From NCBI GenBank assembly GCA_964592405.1, contig CAZQBY010000005.1, positions 24,703 through 88,702 of the forward strand: 64,000 nt of DNA. Reading direction: 5' to 3'. The DNA comes from CAZQBY01 sp964592405 [NCBI: uncultured archaeon] (GTDB lineage Archaea > Altiarchaeota > Altiarchaeia > JAFGQM01). Position numbers and translations under genes: made by a program. Position 1 is the first letter of the stretch; each line of letters starts with the position of its first letter. This document shows, one piece after another, positions 35,263 to 45,124 of the stretch. The notes under the pieces are model-generated. The model saw nothing but the letters and a program-made list of their open reading frames with translations. It ran no database searches and was not told where the DNA came from.

Positions 35263-36360
35263 ATGGTAAGGGGCGCGCTTATACTACAGGATGGCACAGT
35301 TGTTGAGGGGGAAGGTTTTGGAGCCATCAAGGATGCCGAGGGAGAGGTAGTTTTTAATACCTCAATGGCTGGCTATCAGGAATGTCTGACAGACCCTTCG
35401 TATAAATATCAGATACTCATGCCCACATACCCACTCATAGGCAACTATGGCATAACCCCGGAACGCTTTGAGTCAGACAGGATTCAGGTTGAGGGGTTCA
35501 TTGTCAGGCAACTCTGTGAGAAGCCCAGTCATGGCCGCATGCTCAAGAAGCTGGATGAGTGGCTGGAGGAGGAGGACATACCGGGCCTGCAGGGAGTTGA
35601 TACCCGTTTTCTGACGCGGAAAATAAGGAATATGGGAGTAATGAATGGTATTCTGAAACTTCCTTATGAGCCCAGGGAGCTCGATGGTCTGAAAGAGCGC
35701 GCACAGAAGTTGAAATCGATCTCGGAGCTGGATCTGGTGGACCTAGTCACAGTAAAAAAGCCTATGCTACATGAGCCAAAGAGCGGTGAGATTAGGAAGA
35801 CTGTGGTCCTCATAGACTGTGGAACCAAGATGTCCATAGTCCGGAATCTGGTGGACAGAGGGTGCAGGGTTATACGTGTGCCGGCAGGGACAGCTGCAAA
35901 AAATCTTTTGGACTACAATCCGGATGGCGTGATGATATCAAACGGCCCAGGCGACCCGGAGCGCGCGGATTACGTAACCAAAAATATCAAAAAACTTATT
36001 GATGAACAGTTGCCCATATTTGGTATATGCTTTGGCAACCAGCTTGTTGGGCGTGCACTGGGAGGAAAGACATACAAACTGAAGTTCGGCCACCGTGGTG
36101 CCAACCAACCGGTGAAGGATCTGCAAACCAACAAGGTCTATGTCACATCCCAGAACCATGGCTTTGCATTGGATGCGGATAGCCTTCCCAAGGACGAGGT
36201 AAAGGTTACTCACATCAACCTGAATGACAACAGCGTAGAGGGCATAGCCCACAAATCACTGCCTGTATACACTATCCAGTATCATCCAGAGGCACATGCC
36301 GGTCCATGGGACAGCGAATATCTTTTTGACGATTTTATAGCCATGATGCAGTCTCACTGA
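35263..36360 (+). CDS. carA: Carbamoyl phosphate synthase small subunit
   Basis: Glutamine amidotransferase subunit that passes ammonia to CarB. The N-terminal domain opens with GALILQDGTVVEGEGFG and contains NTSMAGYQE; the class I amidotransferase domain has the nucleophile in GICFGNQL and the histidine-glutamate pair in YHPEAHAGP. The start is either ATG 35245 or ATG 35263; I chose the latter because GTGGGGG lies just before it and the encoded protein then begins with the family N-terminus. It directly precedes carB. Confidence 0.94.
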   Translation: MVRGALILQDGTVVEGEGFGAIKDAEGEVVFNTSMAGYQECLTDPSYKYQILMPTYPLIGNYGITPERFESDRIQVEGFIVRQLCEKPSHGRMLKKLDEWLEEEDIPGLQGVDTRFLTRKIRNMGVMNGILKLPYEPRELDGLKERAQKLKSISELDLVDLVTVKKPMLHEPKSGEIRKTVVLIDCGTKMSIVRNLVDRGCRVIRVPAGTAAKNLLDYNPDGVMISNGPGDPERADYVTKNIKKLIDEQLPIFGICFGNQLVGRALGGKTYKLKFGHRGANQPVKDLQTNKVYVTSQNHGFALDADSLPKDEVKVTHINLNDNSVEGIAHKSLPVYTIQYHPEAHAGPWDSEYLFDDFIAMMQSH

Positions 36361-36411
36361 TGGGAATTGCTAGAACCGCTGATAAGGACAGAAATATGGA
36401 AAAAGTGGGAA

Positions 36412-39400
36412 ATGAAGCGTGAAGACATAGGAAAGGTCCTGATAATAGGAAGCGGCCCGATACAGATAGGTCAGGCTGCCGAGTTCGATTACAGTGGCAG
36501 CCAGGCATGTCTTAGTCTGAGAGAGGAGGGTATCCGGACAGTCTTGGTAAACAACAATCCTGCCACCATACAGACTGATACTGATATTGCCGATGTGGTC
36601 TATCTGGAGCCGTTGATGCCAGAGAGTCTGGAAAAAATAATAAAAACAGAGCAACCTGACGGCATACTGCCAACTATGGGTGGACAGACCGGGCTGAACT
36701 TGGCAGTTGAGCTAGACCGCCTTGGTATCCTGGACAGATATGGTGTTGAGGTTCTTGGAACCCCAATTGACACAATCAAGAAGGCCGAAGGACGAAAAGA
36801 ATTTGCAGAGCTGATGAACAAAATTGGTGAGCCCATATGCAAGAGCAAATCCGTTTTTAGTCTGCACGAGGCACAGGAGGCAATATTTGACATAGGTTAT
36901 CCTGCAATAATAAGACCAGGATACACCCTTGGGGGAACTGGTGGGGGGGTGGTGTTTGATGAAAAGGACCTCCCTAGAATAGTCCAGCGCGCACTCAGCA
37001 GAAGCAAGAACGGCGAAGCACTGGTAGAGGAATATGTCGGAGGGTGGAAGGAGATAGAATATGAAGTCATGCGCGATTCAAATGACAACTGCATAACTGT
37101 CTGCAACATGGAGAATGTTGACCCAATGGGAATACACACGGGTGAGAGCATAGTCGTTGCTCCGACCCAGACGCTTAACGATATGGAATATCAGCTGCTC
37201 CGAACAGCATCGCTCAATATTATACGCGCGCTTGGTGTGGAGGGTGGATGTAATGTCCAACTGGCCCTGCACCCGAAGACCATGGACTATCGGGTAATTG
37301 AGGTCAATCCAAGGGTTTCAAGGTCATCTGCCCTGGCCTCCAAGGCCACGGGCTATCCAATCGCACGTGTGGCGGCAAAGATAGCCGTTGGCATGACATT
37401 GGATGAAATACCCAACGAAGTTACAAAAACTACCCCGGCTTCTTTTGAGCCAGCCTTGGACTATATAGTATGCAAGATACCACGCTGGCCATTTGACAAA
37501 TTCAGGGGAATGTCACGCAGAATAGGGACTGAGATGAAGAGTACAGGAGAGGTAATGAGTATCGGCAGGACATTTGAAGAAGCCCTTCAGAAAGCCATAC
37601 GCTCTCTGGACCAGAGAAGAATGGGCATATGTGCAGATGGGCGCCGGGAGGAAAAAAACGACGACATTATAAAAGAGCAACTGGAAAACCCAACCGATAC
37701 ACGCATATTCTATCTCTATGATGCGCTTAAGAAGGGCTGGAGTATAAATGAGCTTTATAAATACACCAAGATAGACCGATTCTTCTTGGAGAAACTCGGG
37801 AATATAGTCAGGATGGAGGAGCAGCTTAAGAGGGCAGGAAACAGGCTGACTCCAAAGCTGTTGCGGAAGGCCAAGAGGCTTGGCTTCTCCGATTTCCAGA
37901 TAGCAAATTTGTCCGGAAGGTCTGAGAGGGATATCAGGGAGCTAAGGAAGGGACACAAAATCGAAACGACGTTCAAAATGGTTGACACCTGCGCGGCTGA
38001 GTTTGAGGCAAAAACACCATATTATTACTCAAGTTATGAGACTGAGAATGAGACCAAGACATCACACCGAAAGAAGGTTATTATCCTTGGAGGGGGTCCG
38101 ATACGTATAGGGCAGGGCGTTGAATTCGATTACTGCACTGTTCATGCAGTTCTGGCCCTGAGGGAGATGGGATATGAAGCCATCATAATCAACAATAATC
38201 CGGAGACTGTATCAACGGATTTTGACACCTCAGATAAGCTGTATTTTGAGCCCCTAACCGTGGAGGATGTCCTGAATGTAGTTGACCGGGAGAAGGAAAA
38301 CCTAGTCGGCATTATGGTGCAGTTTGGTGGTCAGACTGCAATAAATATCTCCGAAGGGCTGGCGGATTCCGGAGTGAGGATACTTGGGACACCGGCCGAG
38401 GCAATAAATCTGGCAGAGGACCGGAAGAGCTTTGGGAGAATGCTAAAAAAACTGGGAATTCCCTCTCCGGAGTGGGGTACTGCAATGTCATTTGACGAGG
38501 CTCTGGAAACTGCACACAAAATCGGATATCCTGTCTTGGTAAGGCCCTCCTATGTTCTTGGTGGCAGGGCAATGGAGATAGTGTTCAATGATGAGGATCT
38601 GGAGTCTTATATGAGGGAGGCAACCAGAGTCTCACCAAAACATCCCATACTAATAGATAAATTCTTGGATGGAGCAACGGAGATAGATGTGGACGCTGTC
38701 TGTGATGGAAAGGATGTTTATGTAGGTGGTATAATGGAGCATATAGAAGAAGCAGGCATACACTCCGGAGACTCCTGCTGTGTTGTCCCGCCGCAAATAC
38801 TTGATGAGGAGACAATCAGCACGATAACTGAATACACCAAGAAACTGGCTTTGGGCCTTAAGACCCTCGGGCTGATAAACATACAGTATGCAGTAAAGGA
38901 TAAGAGGGTCTATGTTCTGGAGGCAAACCCGCGTTCATCAAGGACCATACCCTTCATTTCCAAAGCCACGGGTGTCCCACTTGCCAAGATTGCAGTCAGG
39001 GTGATAATGGGCGAGAGACTGAGGGACATCCTGGACAGCTTTGATTATACAAGGAAGATTAACCACGTGGCTGTCAAGGAGGTTGTACTTCCATTTGACA
39101 AGTTGAGAATAGACCCGATATTAACTCCCGAAATGCGCAGTACTGGGGAATCCATGGGAATAGACCACAACTTTGGTAATGCATACTACAAAGCGCAATA
39201 CGGGGCAGGGATACGCCTGCCGGATAGGGGCAACGTCTTCTTCTCAATAGGCGATGACAGGGAAAAAAAGGAGGCTGCCAAACTGGCAAAGCAGCTGGCT
39301 GACATGGGTTTTGACATCTATGCTACAGAGGGGACCTACAATGTTATGCTAAGAGAGGGGGTCGGTGCGCACATGCTAAAGAAGGTGAGCGAAGGCAGCC

Positions 39401-39642
39401 CAAATGCTGTTGACATGATAGAAGGGAAAAGACTGGACTTTGTGATAAATGTCCCAAAAAGAGGGGTAAAGGCACGTGATGACGAGCGCCGTATAAGGTT
39501 TGCCGTGCTGGACTATGACATCCCATATGTGACGACCATGGCTGGGGCGAGGGCAGCAGTGGAGGCAATAAAAAGCGCGCGGGCAGGCGACATAGAAACA
39601 AGGAGTCTAAACAATTATTTTGAAAAAACCAAAGAAAACTGA
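36412..39642 (+). CDS. carB: Carbamoyl phosphate synthase large subunit
   Basis: Makes carbamoyl phosphate from bicarbonate, ammonia and two ATP for both pyrimidine and arginine synthesis. Two ATP-grasp halves start with KVLIIGSGPIQIGQAAEFDYSG and KVIILGGGPIRIGQGVEFDYC; the C-terminal MGS-like allosteric domain begins near GNVFFSIGDD. I start at ATG 36412 (1076 aa) because MKREDIGKV is the family N-terminus; a TTG at 36367, only 6 nt after the carA stop, would add 15 residues and is the alternative. It is a single intact polypeptide, whereas some archaea split the gene. Confidence 0.95.
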   Translation: MKREDIGKVLIIGSGPIQIGQAAEFDYSGSQACLSLREEGIRTVLVNNNPATIQTDTDIADVVYLEPLMPESLEKIIKTEQPDGILPTMGGQTGLNLAVELDRLGILDRYGVEVLGTPIDTIKKAEGRKEFAELMNKIGEPICKSKSVFSLHEAQEAIFDIGYPAIIRPGYTLGGTGGGVVFDEKDLPRIVQRALSRSKNGEALVEEYVGGWKEIEYEVMRDSNDNCITVCNMENVDPMGIHTGESIVVAPTQTLNDMEYQLLRTASLNIIRALGVEGGCNVQLALHPKTMDYRVIEVNPRVSRSSALASKATGYPIARVAAKIAVGMTLDEIPNEVTKTTPASFEPALDYIVCKIPRWPFDKFRGMSRRIGTEMKSTGEVMSIGRTFEEALQKAIRSLDQRRMGICADGRREEKNDDIIKEQLENPTDTRIFYLYDALKKGWSINELYKYTKIDRFFLEKLGNIVRMEEQLKRAGNRLTPKLLRKAKRLGFSDFQIANLSGRSERDIRELRKGHKIETTFKMVDTCAAEFEAKTPYYYSSYETENETKTSHRKKVIILGGGPIRIGQGVEFDYCTVHAVLALREMGYEAIIINNNPETVSTDFDTSDKLYFEPLTVEDVLNVVDREKENLVGIMVQFGGQTAINISEGLADSGVRILGTPAEAINLAEDRKSFGRMLKKLGIPSPEWGTAMSFDEALETAHKIGYPVLVRPSYVLGGRAMEIVFNDEDLESYMREATRVSPKHPILIDKFLDGATEIDVDAVCDGKDVYVGGIMEHIEEAGIHSGDSCCVVPPQILDEETISTITEYTKKLALGLKTLGLINIQYAVKDKRVYVLEANPRSSRTIPFISKATGVPLAKIAVRVIMGERLRDILDSFDYTRKINHVAVKEVVLPFDKLRIDPILTPEMRSTGESMGIDHNFGNAYYKAQYGAGIRLPDRGNVFFSIGDDREKKEAAKLAKQLADMGFDIYATEGTYNVMLREGVGAHMLKKVSEGSPNAVDMIEGKRLDFVINVPKRGVKARDDERRIRFAVLDYDIPYVTTMAGARAAVEAIKSARAGDIETRSLNNYFEKTKEN

Positions 39643-39674
39643 GAATTTTAATAATCAAAGACCTAAACTAAACG

Positions 39675-40574
39675 ATGGATATTATCTCTACAAGATCGAT
39701 GGATAAGGATCTTATAGAAGAGATTATCGGGAGTGCCAAAAGATATGATTCAGACAAGGACTTTACTAATGTCTTGAGGGGAAAGATACTTGCAACCCTC
39801 TTCTTCGAACCCTCCACAAGGACCCGCTTCTCTTTTCAGACAGCCATGCAGAGATTGGGTGGAAAGTGTGTGGGGTTTTCATCGGTGGAGGGAACGTCTG
39901 TCAAGAAGGGTGAGACCCTTGTGGACACAATAAGGATTATCTCCGGCTATGCAGACTGCATTGTTGTGCGCCACTCCAAGGAAGGGGCGGCCAAACTGGC
40001 TTCTGAAGTATCTCAGGTTCCGGTTATAAACGGTGGTGACGGGAGCCACGACCACCCGACACAGACACTTCTGGATTTATACACCATCAGAAAGAATCTT
40101 GGCGGCTTTGACGGATTGAACATAGGCATTTGTGGTGATTTGAGATATGGCAGAACTGGCAGACCCCTGTCAATAGCCCTTAGTAATTGGAATGTCAATC
40201 TGTATTATATCTCCCCCCCACAGCTCAGTATGGACAAGGGGACCATACGCTATCTAAAAAGCTCGGGCATAACTGTCAATGAGGTCATGAAGATTGAGCA
40301 GGTCATAAAGGAGCTGGATGTACTCTACATGACGCGCATACAAAGAGAGAGGTTTCCAACAGAAGAGGAGTATCTGAAGTTTAAGGGAGTCTATGTGGTT
40401 GATAAGGAGCTCATGTCTAAGGCCAAGGAGGATTTTATACTTATGCATCCACTGCCCCGCGTGGATGAGATAAGTACTGAGGTGGATAGTGACCCACGTG
40501 CCAAATACTTTGAGCAGGCACGCAATGGCATACCAACAAGAATGGCAGTTCTCCACAAGGCAATTACAGGATGA
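39675..40574 (+). CDS. pyrB: Aspartate carbamoyltransferase catalytic subunit
   Basis: Condenses carbamoyl phosphate with aspartate. Carbamoyl-phosphate-binding loop FFEPSTRTRFSFQ (about 43-55), GDGSHDHPTQTLLDLYT, GDLRYGRTGRPLS and the late HPLPRVDEI are all canonical. Length 299 aa. It overlaps pyrI by 4 nt (ATGA), which argues for translational coupling and 1:1 subunit production. Confidence 0.96.
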   Translation: MDIISTRSMDKDLIEEIIGSAKRYDSDKDFTNVLRGKILATLFFEPSTRTRFSFQTAMQRLGGKCVGFSSVEGTSVKKGETLVDTIRIISGYADCIVVRHSKEGAAKLASEVSQVPVINGGDGSHDHPTQTLLDLYTIRKNLGGFDGLNIGICGDLRYGRTGRPLSIALSNWNVNLYYISPPQLSMDKGTIRYLKSSGITVNEVMKIEQVIKELDVLYMTRIQRERFPTEEEYLKFKGVYVVDKELMSKAKEDFILMHPLPRVDEISTEVDSDPRAKYFEQARNGIPTRMAVLHKAITG

Positions 40575-41020
40575 CTAAAAAAACCCTAAAGGTGCAGAAA
40601 ATTGAAGAGGGGACGGTAATAGATCATATAACTGCAGGTAAGGGTTGGGAGGTCGTCAGACTGCTTGGCTTTGAGGAATTTCCGGAGACAGTTATGGTTC
40701 TATCTAATGTCCATTCAAGAAGTATGGGTAAGAAAGATGTTATAAAGGTTGAACACAAACAGCTGGACAAAAATGAGGTTAATAAGATAGCTCTTGTTTC
40801 CCCAAAGGCGTCTGTCAATCTGATCAGGGAATTTGAGGTTAAAAAGAAGTACAGGGTAGAACTCGAGAAGGAGATTATCGGGATACTTAGATGCACAAAC
40901 CCGGCCTGTGTTACCCACGTGGAGCCGGTAAAGACAAGATTCACGGTCGAGAAACAGGATCCTCTGACTCTCAGGTGTACCTACTGTGAGAGGATACAAA
41001 GGGGATTGGACTTCGTCTGA
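40571..41020 (+). CDS. pyrI: Aspartate carbamoyltransferase regulatory subunit
   Basis: Binds CTP/ATP and the catalytic trimer to give feedback-regulated ATCase. N-terminal allosteric domain (KVQKIEEGTVIDHITAGKG); C-terminal zinc domain with four cysteines in the pattern C-x4-C ... C-x2-C (CTNPAC and CTYC). Length 149 aa. The 4-nt overlap with pyrB is the usual operon arrangement. Confidence 0.95.
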   Translation: MTKKTLKVQKIEEGTVIDHITAGKGWEVVRLLGFEEFPETVMVLSNVHSRSMGKKDVIKVEHKQLDKNEVNKIALVSPKASVNLIREFEVKKKYRVELEKEIIGILRCTNPACVTHVEPVKTRFTVEKQDPLTLRCTYCERIQRGLDFV

Positions 41021-41025
41021 ATATT

Positions 41026-41310
41026 ATGGCAGGTAGAGGCAGGAGACGCGCAAGAAGAGTTGCAGATGTGAGGCCCCCCCTTATCCCACTCATGGCCAGA
41101 GGGGAACTCCAAAGGCTGAAAGAAAAACACAGTGGGCCCCAAAGTGATTCAATGTTTGCGGCAGAGTTTGTCAAATTAGCGAAGCGACATGGCATAAGCC
41201 CTATGGATTTAATCCGGTTTGGTCTTACCAAAAACCCACCCGACCAGCGCAGGATTATAGCTATTCTGAATGAACTTGATCCGGAAGCAAATGCCCGACC
41301 ACTGGATTAA
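41026..41310 (+). CDS. Small basic protein in the pyrimidine cluster (unknown)
   Basis: A 94-residue protein beginning 5 nt after the pyrI stop, thus probably co-transcribed. The first 11 residues are Arg/Gly-rich (GRGRRRARR), the rest helical (QSDSMFAAEFVKLAKRHGI, SPMDLIRFGL). No metal or catalytic motif. The stop interlocks with argF over TTAA. It could be a nucleic-acid-binding regulator of the operon or an unrelated passenger; I recognise no family. Confidence 0.65.
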   Translation: MAGRGRRRARRVADVRPPLIPLMARGELQRLKEKHSGPQSDSMFAAEFVKLAKRHGISPMDLIRFGLTKNPPDQRRIIAILNELDPEANARPLD

Positions 41311-42191
41311 GCGATTTTGAGCAGCCTCAGCATGATAGCATTCTGCATCCACATCCGGTTTTCTGCCTGATCCAGAATCACACTCTGCGGCCCATCTATG
41401 ACCTCGGTTGCCACTTCCTCGCCACGGTGGGCAGGCAGACAGTGCATGAAGATGGCTTTTGGCTTTGCAAGCTTCATCAGGCCCTTGGTAACGCGGTACC
41501 CATCCAAATCAGCAAGCCTTTTTGTGCGCTCATCCTCGGCGATGTGCATGCTCATCCATGTATCGGTGTAGACGACGTCTGCCCCTTTGACAGCATCTTT
41601 TACATCATGCATCAGCTTGCACCCCTTCTCCACAACGGGCCCATAGCCCTCCGGGAAGCCACAGCGGAGCTCGATGCCCAGTTTGGGCGCGGCGGCTGCC
41701 CACGAATTGCACGTGTTGTTTGAGCAGTCGCCAACAAAAGCCACTTTCAGGCCCTCTAGTTTTCCAAATTTCTCGGAAACCGTGAGCAGATCACTAAGTA
41801 TCTGGCAGGGATGATTGGTGTTTGTCAGCCCGTTTATCACCGGCACGGTCGCGCTTTTGGCGAGCTCTTCGATTGTAGAATATTCAAAAACACGCGCCAT
41901 TATGAGGTCCACATACCGGCTTGTCACACGTGCCGTATCCCCTATGGTTTCTCCGCGGCCCAGCTGTATATCACCTTTGGAGAGAAAAATCGCCGAACCA
42001 CCCATTTTTGACATGCCGGCCTCAAAAGAAACCCGCGTTCGGAGTGAAGGCTTCTCAAATATCATGCCAAGAACCCGGCCCTCCATTGCCTTTGCATATT
42101 TTTCCGGATTGAATTTTATGTCTTTAGCCAAAGCCAGCAAATCGAGGATTTCTTCCTTAGTGAGATCTCCAAGATTTATAAGGTTCTCCAT
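41307..42191 (-). CDS. argF: Ornithine carbamoyltransferase
   Basis: Forms citrulline from ornithine and carbamoyl phosphate. Motifs: FEKPSLRTRVSFE (carbamoyl phosphate loop), LTNTNHPCQILSDL, VGDCSNNTCNSW, and HCLPAHRGEE with the active-site cysteine. In the ornithine-binding loop, where many OTCases have SMG, this protein reads DTWMSMH, so substrate preference deserves checking against acetyl- or succinyl-ornithine enzymes. The start is ambiguous: a 15-bp tandem duplication (about 42182-42211) provides an alternative ATG at 42206; 42191 fits the family N-terminus. It is divergent from argG. Confidence 0.9.
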   Translation of the reverse strand: MENLINLGDLTKEEILDLLALAKDIKFNPEKYAKAMEGRVLGMIFEKPSLRTRVSFEAGMSKMGGSAIFLSKGDIQLGRGETIGDTARVTSRYVDLIMARVFEYSTIEELAKSATVPVINGLTNTNHPCQILSDLLTVSEKFGKLEGLKVAFVGDCSNNTCNSWAAAAPKLGIELRCGFPEGYGPVVEKGCKLMHDVKDAVKGADVVYTDTWMSMHIAEDERTKRLADLDGYRVTKGLMKLAKPKAIFMHCLPAHRGEEVATEVIDGPQSVILDQAENRMWMQNAIMLRLLKIA

Positions 42192-42246
42192 AACACGGTT
42201 CTCCATAACATTAATGTTTGGACTCTTTCCCAGTTTTGAAATTTTT

Positions 42247-42345
42247 GCATATATCCTTGCATATATCCTTTAATCCTTTATCCTTTGGATATCTTTTGGA
42301 TATATTGTTATCGGATATTTTACGAGGAGACTTATAAAATAAGGA
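42247..42345. promoter_or_regulatory. GGATAT-repeat control region between argF and argG
   Basis: The divergent gap contains at least five copies of GGATA(T) or its complement: GCATATATCCTT is repeated in tandem at 42247-42258 and 42259-42270, then TTATCC, TTGGATATC, TTGGATATATT, TCGGATATTTT and AGGATAAAA follow to about 42345. The spacing is partly tandem, as expected for cooperative binding of a dimeric regulator, but slippage of a short repeat is also possible. The regulator is unknown. Confidence 0.45.
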
Positions 42346-42427
42346 TAAAATAAGGCCATAAGATAGGCATCAATTAAGGGTTTAAATAATCTGTGTTTAA
42401 AACTTCGGGGGGTATTCGAAATCGAAA

Positions 42428-43663
42428 ATGGGTGTGCACGAAATCCTAAAAAAGATTGAGACAGTTCCGGTTCCAAAAGTGGAGAAGGTCTGTCTGGCCT
42501 ATTCCGGAGGTCTGGATTCATCACTTGGTGCGGAGCTTCTAAGGCGCAAATATAAGGCAAAAGAGATTGTGCCAATAACCGTGGATGTTGGACAAGGGGA
42601 AGAAGAGATAGCAGAGAGCAGACGAAAGGCCAAGATACTCGGTATCAGGCCAATACTCATAGATGCAAAAAAGGAGTTCACGGAGAAATGGCTGACAAAA
42701 GCCATAAGGGCGAATTCTGATTATGAGGGATATCCTGTTTCCACCTCCATGACCCGGCAGCTTGTAGGGAAGATAGTCGCAAAAAAGGCACGTGAGCTTG
42801 GATGCGATGCAATAATGGAGGGATCAAGTGGCAAGGGCAATGATCAATATCGCCTCCACAACACCATCAAGATATTCGCCCCTGAGATAAAGATACTTGT
42901 CCCTGTCAGGGATTTCGATCTTACCCGGACTGAGGAGGAGCAGCTCTGCAGGGAGTGGGGAGTCCCGGTCACAGAGATGATAAGTGGCGGAGATGACAAG
43001 ACCATGTGGTGTAGATCAATAGCAAGCGGCGCCATAGATCTAAATCAGGAACTTCCAGATAATATCTGGATGTGGCTGGTGCCACCAGAGAAAGCCGGTG
43101 ATGGGGGGGAAGAGATTGAGATTGAGTTTGAGAGGGGAATACCTGTGGCAATGGACGGCAGGAGAATGCCGCTCGACCAGCTAATAGAAAAGCTGAACAT
43201 CGTGGCCGGCCGCAATGGTATAGGCAAGATTGATATGTTTGAGGACGGCATCATGGGTCTGAAAAGCAGGGAGATATATGAAGCTCCTGCGGCCCATGTT
43301 ATCCTCAAGCTCCATAGGGATCTGGAGGGCATGTGTCTGACGAAGGAAGAGCGCATGTTCAAGGCGGCTGTAGACCAGAAATGGGCTTACCTAACATACC
43401 ATGGTATGTTCTTCCACCCGCTACGCGCAGAGCTGGATGCGTTCATTGAGAAATCGCAGGAGTTCGTGAATGGTATCTACAGGGTGAAGCTCTACAAGGG
43501 TAACATAGACATAATATCGCGCGCATCTGATACCTCGTTGTTCTCCGAGGAGATACGTTCAATAAAGAGCAGGGGCTTCAATCAGCGAGCCTGTGCAGAT
43601 GCTGCAAAGATACGTGGTCTGCCCTTTGAGATACTTGCAAAGAGGAAGATTCCGGAGGAATAG
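42428..43663 (+). CDS. argG: Argininosuccinate synthase (divergent copy, ArgG1)
   Basis: ATP-dependent condensation of citrulline and aspartate. N-type ATP pyrophosphatase loop AYSGGLDSS (about 24-32), GSSGKGNDQYR substrate loop, and the family tail GLKSREIYEAPAA. At 411 aa with an N-terminal extension of about 18 residues it belongs to a form well diverged from the second copy at 47244: about the only long shared blocks are the P-loop, GKGND and KSREIYEAPAA. It stands next to argH and is divergent from argF, so it is the likely arginine-pathway enzyme. Composition is that of the surrounding genome. Confidence 0.9.
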   Translation: MGVHEILKKIETVPVPKVEKVCLAYSGGLDSSLGAELLRRKYKAKEIVPITVDVGQGEEEIAESRRKAKILGIRPILIDAKKEFTEKWLTKAIRANSDYEGYPVSTSMTRQLVGKIVAKKARELGCDAIMEGSSGKGNDQYRLHNTIKIFAPEIKILVPVRDFDLTRTEEEQLCREWGVPVTEMISGGDDKTMWCRSIASGAIDLNQELPDNIWMWLVPPEKAGDGGEEIEIEFERGIPVAMDGRRMPLDQLIEKLNIVAGRNGIGKIDMFEDGIMGLKSREIYEAPAAHVILKLHRDLEGMCLTKEERMFKAAVDQKWAYLTYHGMFFHPLRAELDAFIEKSQEFVNGIYRVKLYKGNIDIISRASDTSLFSEEIRSIKSRGFNQRACADAAKIRGLPFEILAKRKIPEE

Positions 43664-43715
43664 CTCAGAACCAAGCAACTTCCGGCTTTTTCTTTTATTA
43701 TGAGCAAACTTAGCG

Positions 43716-45065
43716 ATGGCCAAGCTTTGGGACAAGGGCTATACCCTCAACAAAGAGGTGGAGAAGTTTACAGTAGGCGAGGACTACATTCTGGACAAGG
43801 AACTGGTGGAGGCTGACATAGCCGGCAGCATAGCCCACGCCAAGATGCTGGCCAAGATAGGTGTTTTGAAAGAGGCCGAGTTCAGCAAGCTCAGGGCTGA
43901 ACTACTCAGGATCCTAGACTTGCACTACAAGGGCAAGTTTGAGATTAAGCCAGAGGATGAGGATGTCCACACGGCGATTGAGAACCACCTGACCAGCAAG
44001 CTTGGCGACCTAGGCAAGAAGATACATGCCGGACGGTCGCGGAATGATCAGGTGCTGGTGGACTTGCGGCTCTATTCGAAGTTGAAGATTCTGGAGATAG
44101 AAGATAGCCTGCTGAAGCTCTGCCAGGCCCTGCTGGACTTCGCGGAGAAGAACAAAAACATTCCAATCCCCGGGCGGACACATACCCAGCTGGCGATGCC
44201 CAGCTCACTGGGACTGTGGGCCGGCGCTTATGCCGAGTCGCTGCTGGACGATTTGGAGCTATTGAAGACTGCTTACGATCTCAATGACCAGTGCCCGCTC
44301 GGGAGCGCGGCCAGCTATGGGGTTTCTCTGCCCATAGACCGGCAGATGGTGGCCGATTTGCTGGGCTTCAAGAAGGTCCAGAATAACGTGCTGTACGCCA
44401 ACAACAGCCGGGGGAAGGTGGAATCAATCATACTTGGAGCGCTCTCGCAGGTGATGGTGGACTTAAGCAAGTTCGCCAATGACGCCATTCTCTTCACCAT
44501 TCCGGAGCTCGACTATTTTGACCTGCCGGATGAGTTCTGCACCGGCAGCAGCATAATGCCCAACAAGAAGAATCCGGGAGTTCTAGAGCTGGTGCGGGCC
44601 AAGAGCAACAAGGTGCTGGCTGCTTATTATCAAGTAGTCGGAACAATAAAGGACCTGTATTCAGGCTACAACAGGGACTTTCAGGAAACAAAAAAGCCGC
44701 TGATGGAGGGACTGGCCATAACAAAGGCGTCGCTCGACATATGCGCGCTGGTTGTCTCGGGTCTCAAGGTCAACAGGGTCAAATGTATCCGGGCATGCAG
44801 GCCGGAGATATTCGCCACCGACAAGGCAGTGGAGCTGGTCGGCAAGGGCATGCCATTCCGGGACGCTTACAAGAAGGTGGCTGCGGAGCTGGACAGGCTG
44901 GAGGGGGAGGATGCAGTAGCGAATATAAAGGCAAAAAAGCATCTGGGCGCCACAGGCAATCTGGGACTGGGCAAAGCCGCCGCCAAGATTAAGGCTGAGA
45001 AGGAGAAGTTTACCAAGGAGAAGAAATCGCTCGAGCTCATGTTCTCCAAGCTGAAGAAAATCTAA
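43716..45065 (+). CDS. argH: Argininosuccinate lyase
   Basis: Releases arginine and fumarate from argininosuccinate. Fumarase/aspartase superfamily signature GSSIMPNKKNP (about 284-294), HAGRSRNDQV and PGRTHTQLA active-site segments. Length 449 aa. A CTTTTATTATG element about 20-28 nt upstream is a TATA candidate. GC content is visibly higher than in the preceding argG (34 of 60 bases at 44521-44580, against 27 of 60 at 37381-37440 in carB), so the gene opens a compositional island that runs to within argG2. Confidence 0.94.
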   Translation: MAKLWDKGYTLNKEVEKFTVGEDYILDKELVEADIAGSIAHAKMLAKIGVLKEAEFSKLRAELLRILDLHYKGKFEIKPEDEDVHTAIENHLTSKLGDLGKKIHAGRSRNDQVLVDLRLYSKLKILEIEDSLLKLCQALLDFAEKNKNIPIPGRTHTQLAMPSSLGLWAGAYAESLLDDLELLKTAYDLNDQCPLGSAASYGVSLPIDRQMVADLLGFKKVQNNVLYANNSRGKVESIILGALSQVMVDLSKFANDAILFTIPELDYFDLPDEFCTGSSIMPNKKNPGVLELVRAKSNKVLAAYYQVVGTIKDLYSGYNRDFQETKKPLMEGLAITKASLDICALVVSGLKVNRVKCIRACRPEIFATDKAVELVGKGMPFRDAYKKVAAELDRLEGEDAVANIKAKKHLGATGNLGLGKAAAKIKAEKEKFTKEKKSLELMFSKLKKI

Positions 45066-45124
45066 AACCAGTCTGATTTTTCTTGTAGCCCTTCTTAAAC
45101 ATAGTAATTTCGGGGGCAGGCAGG

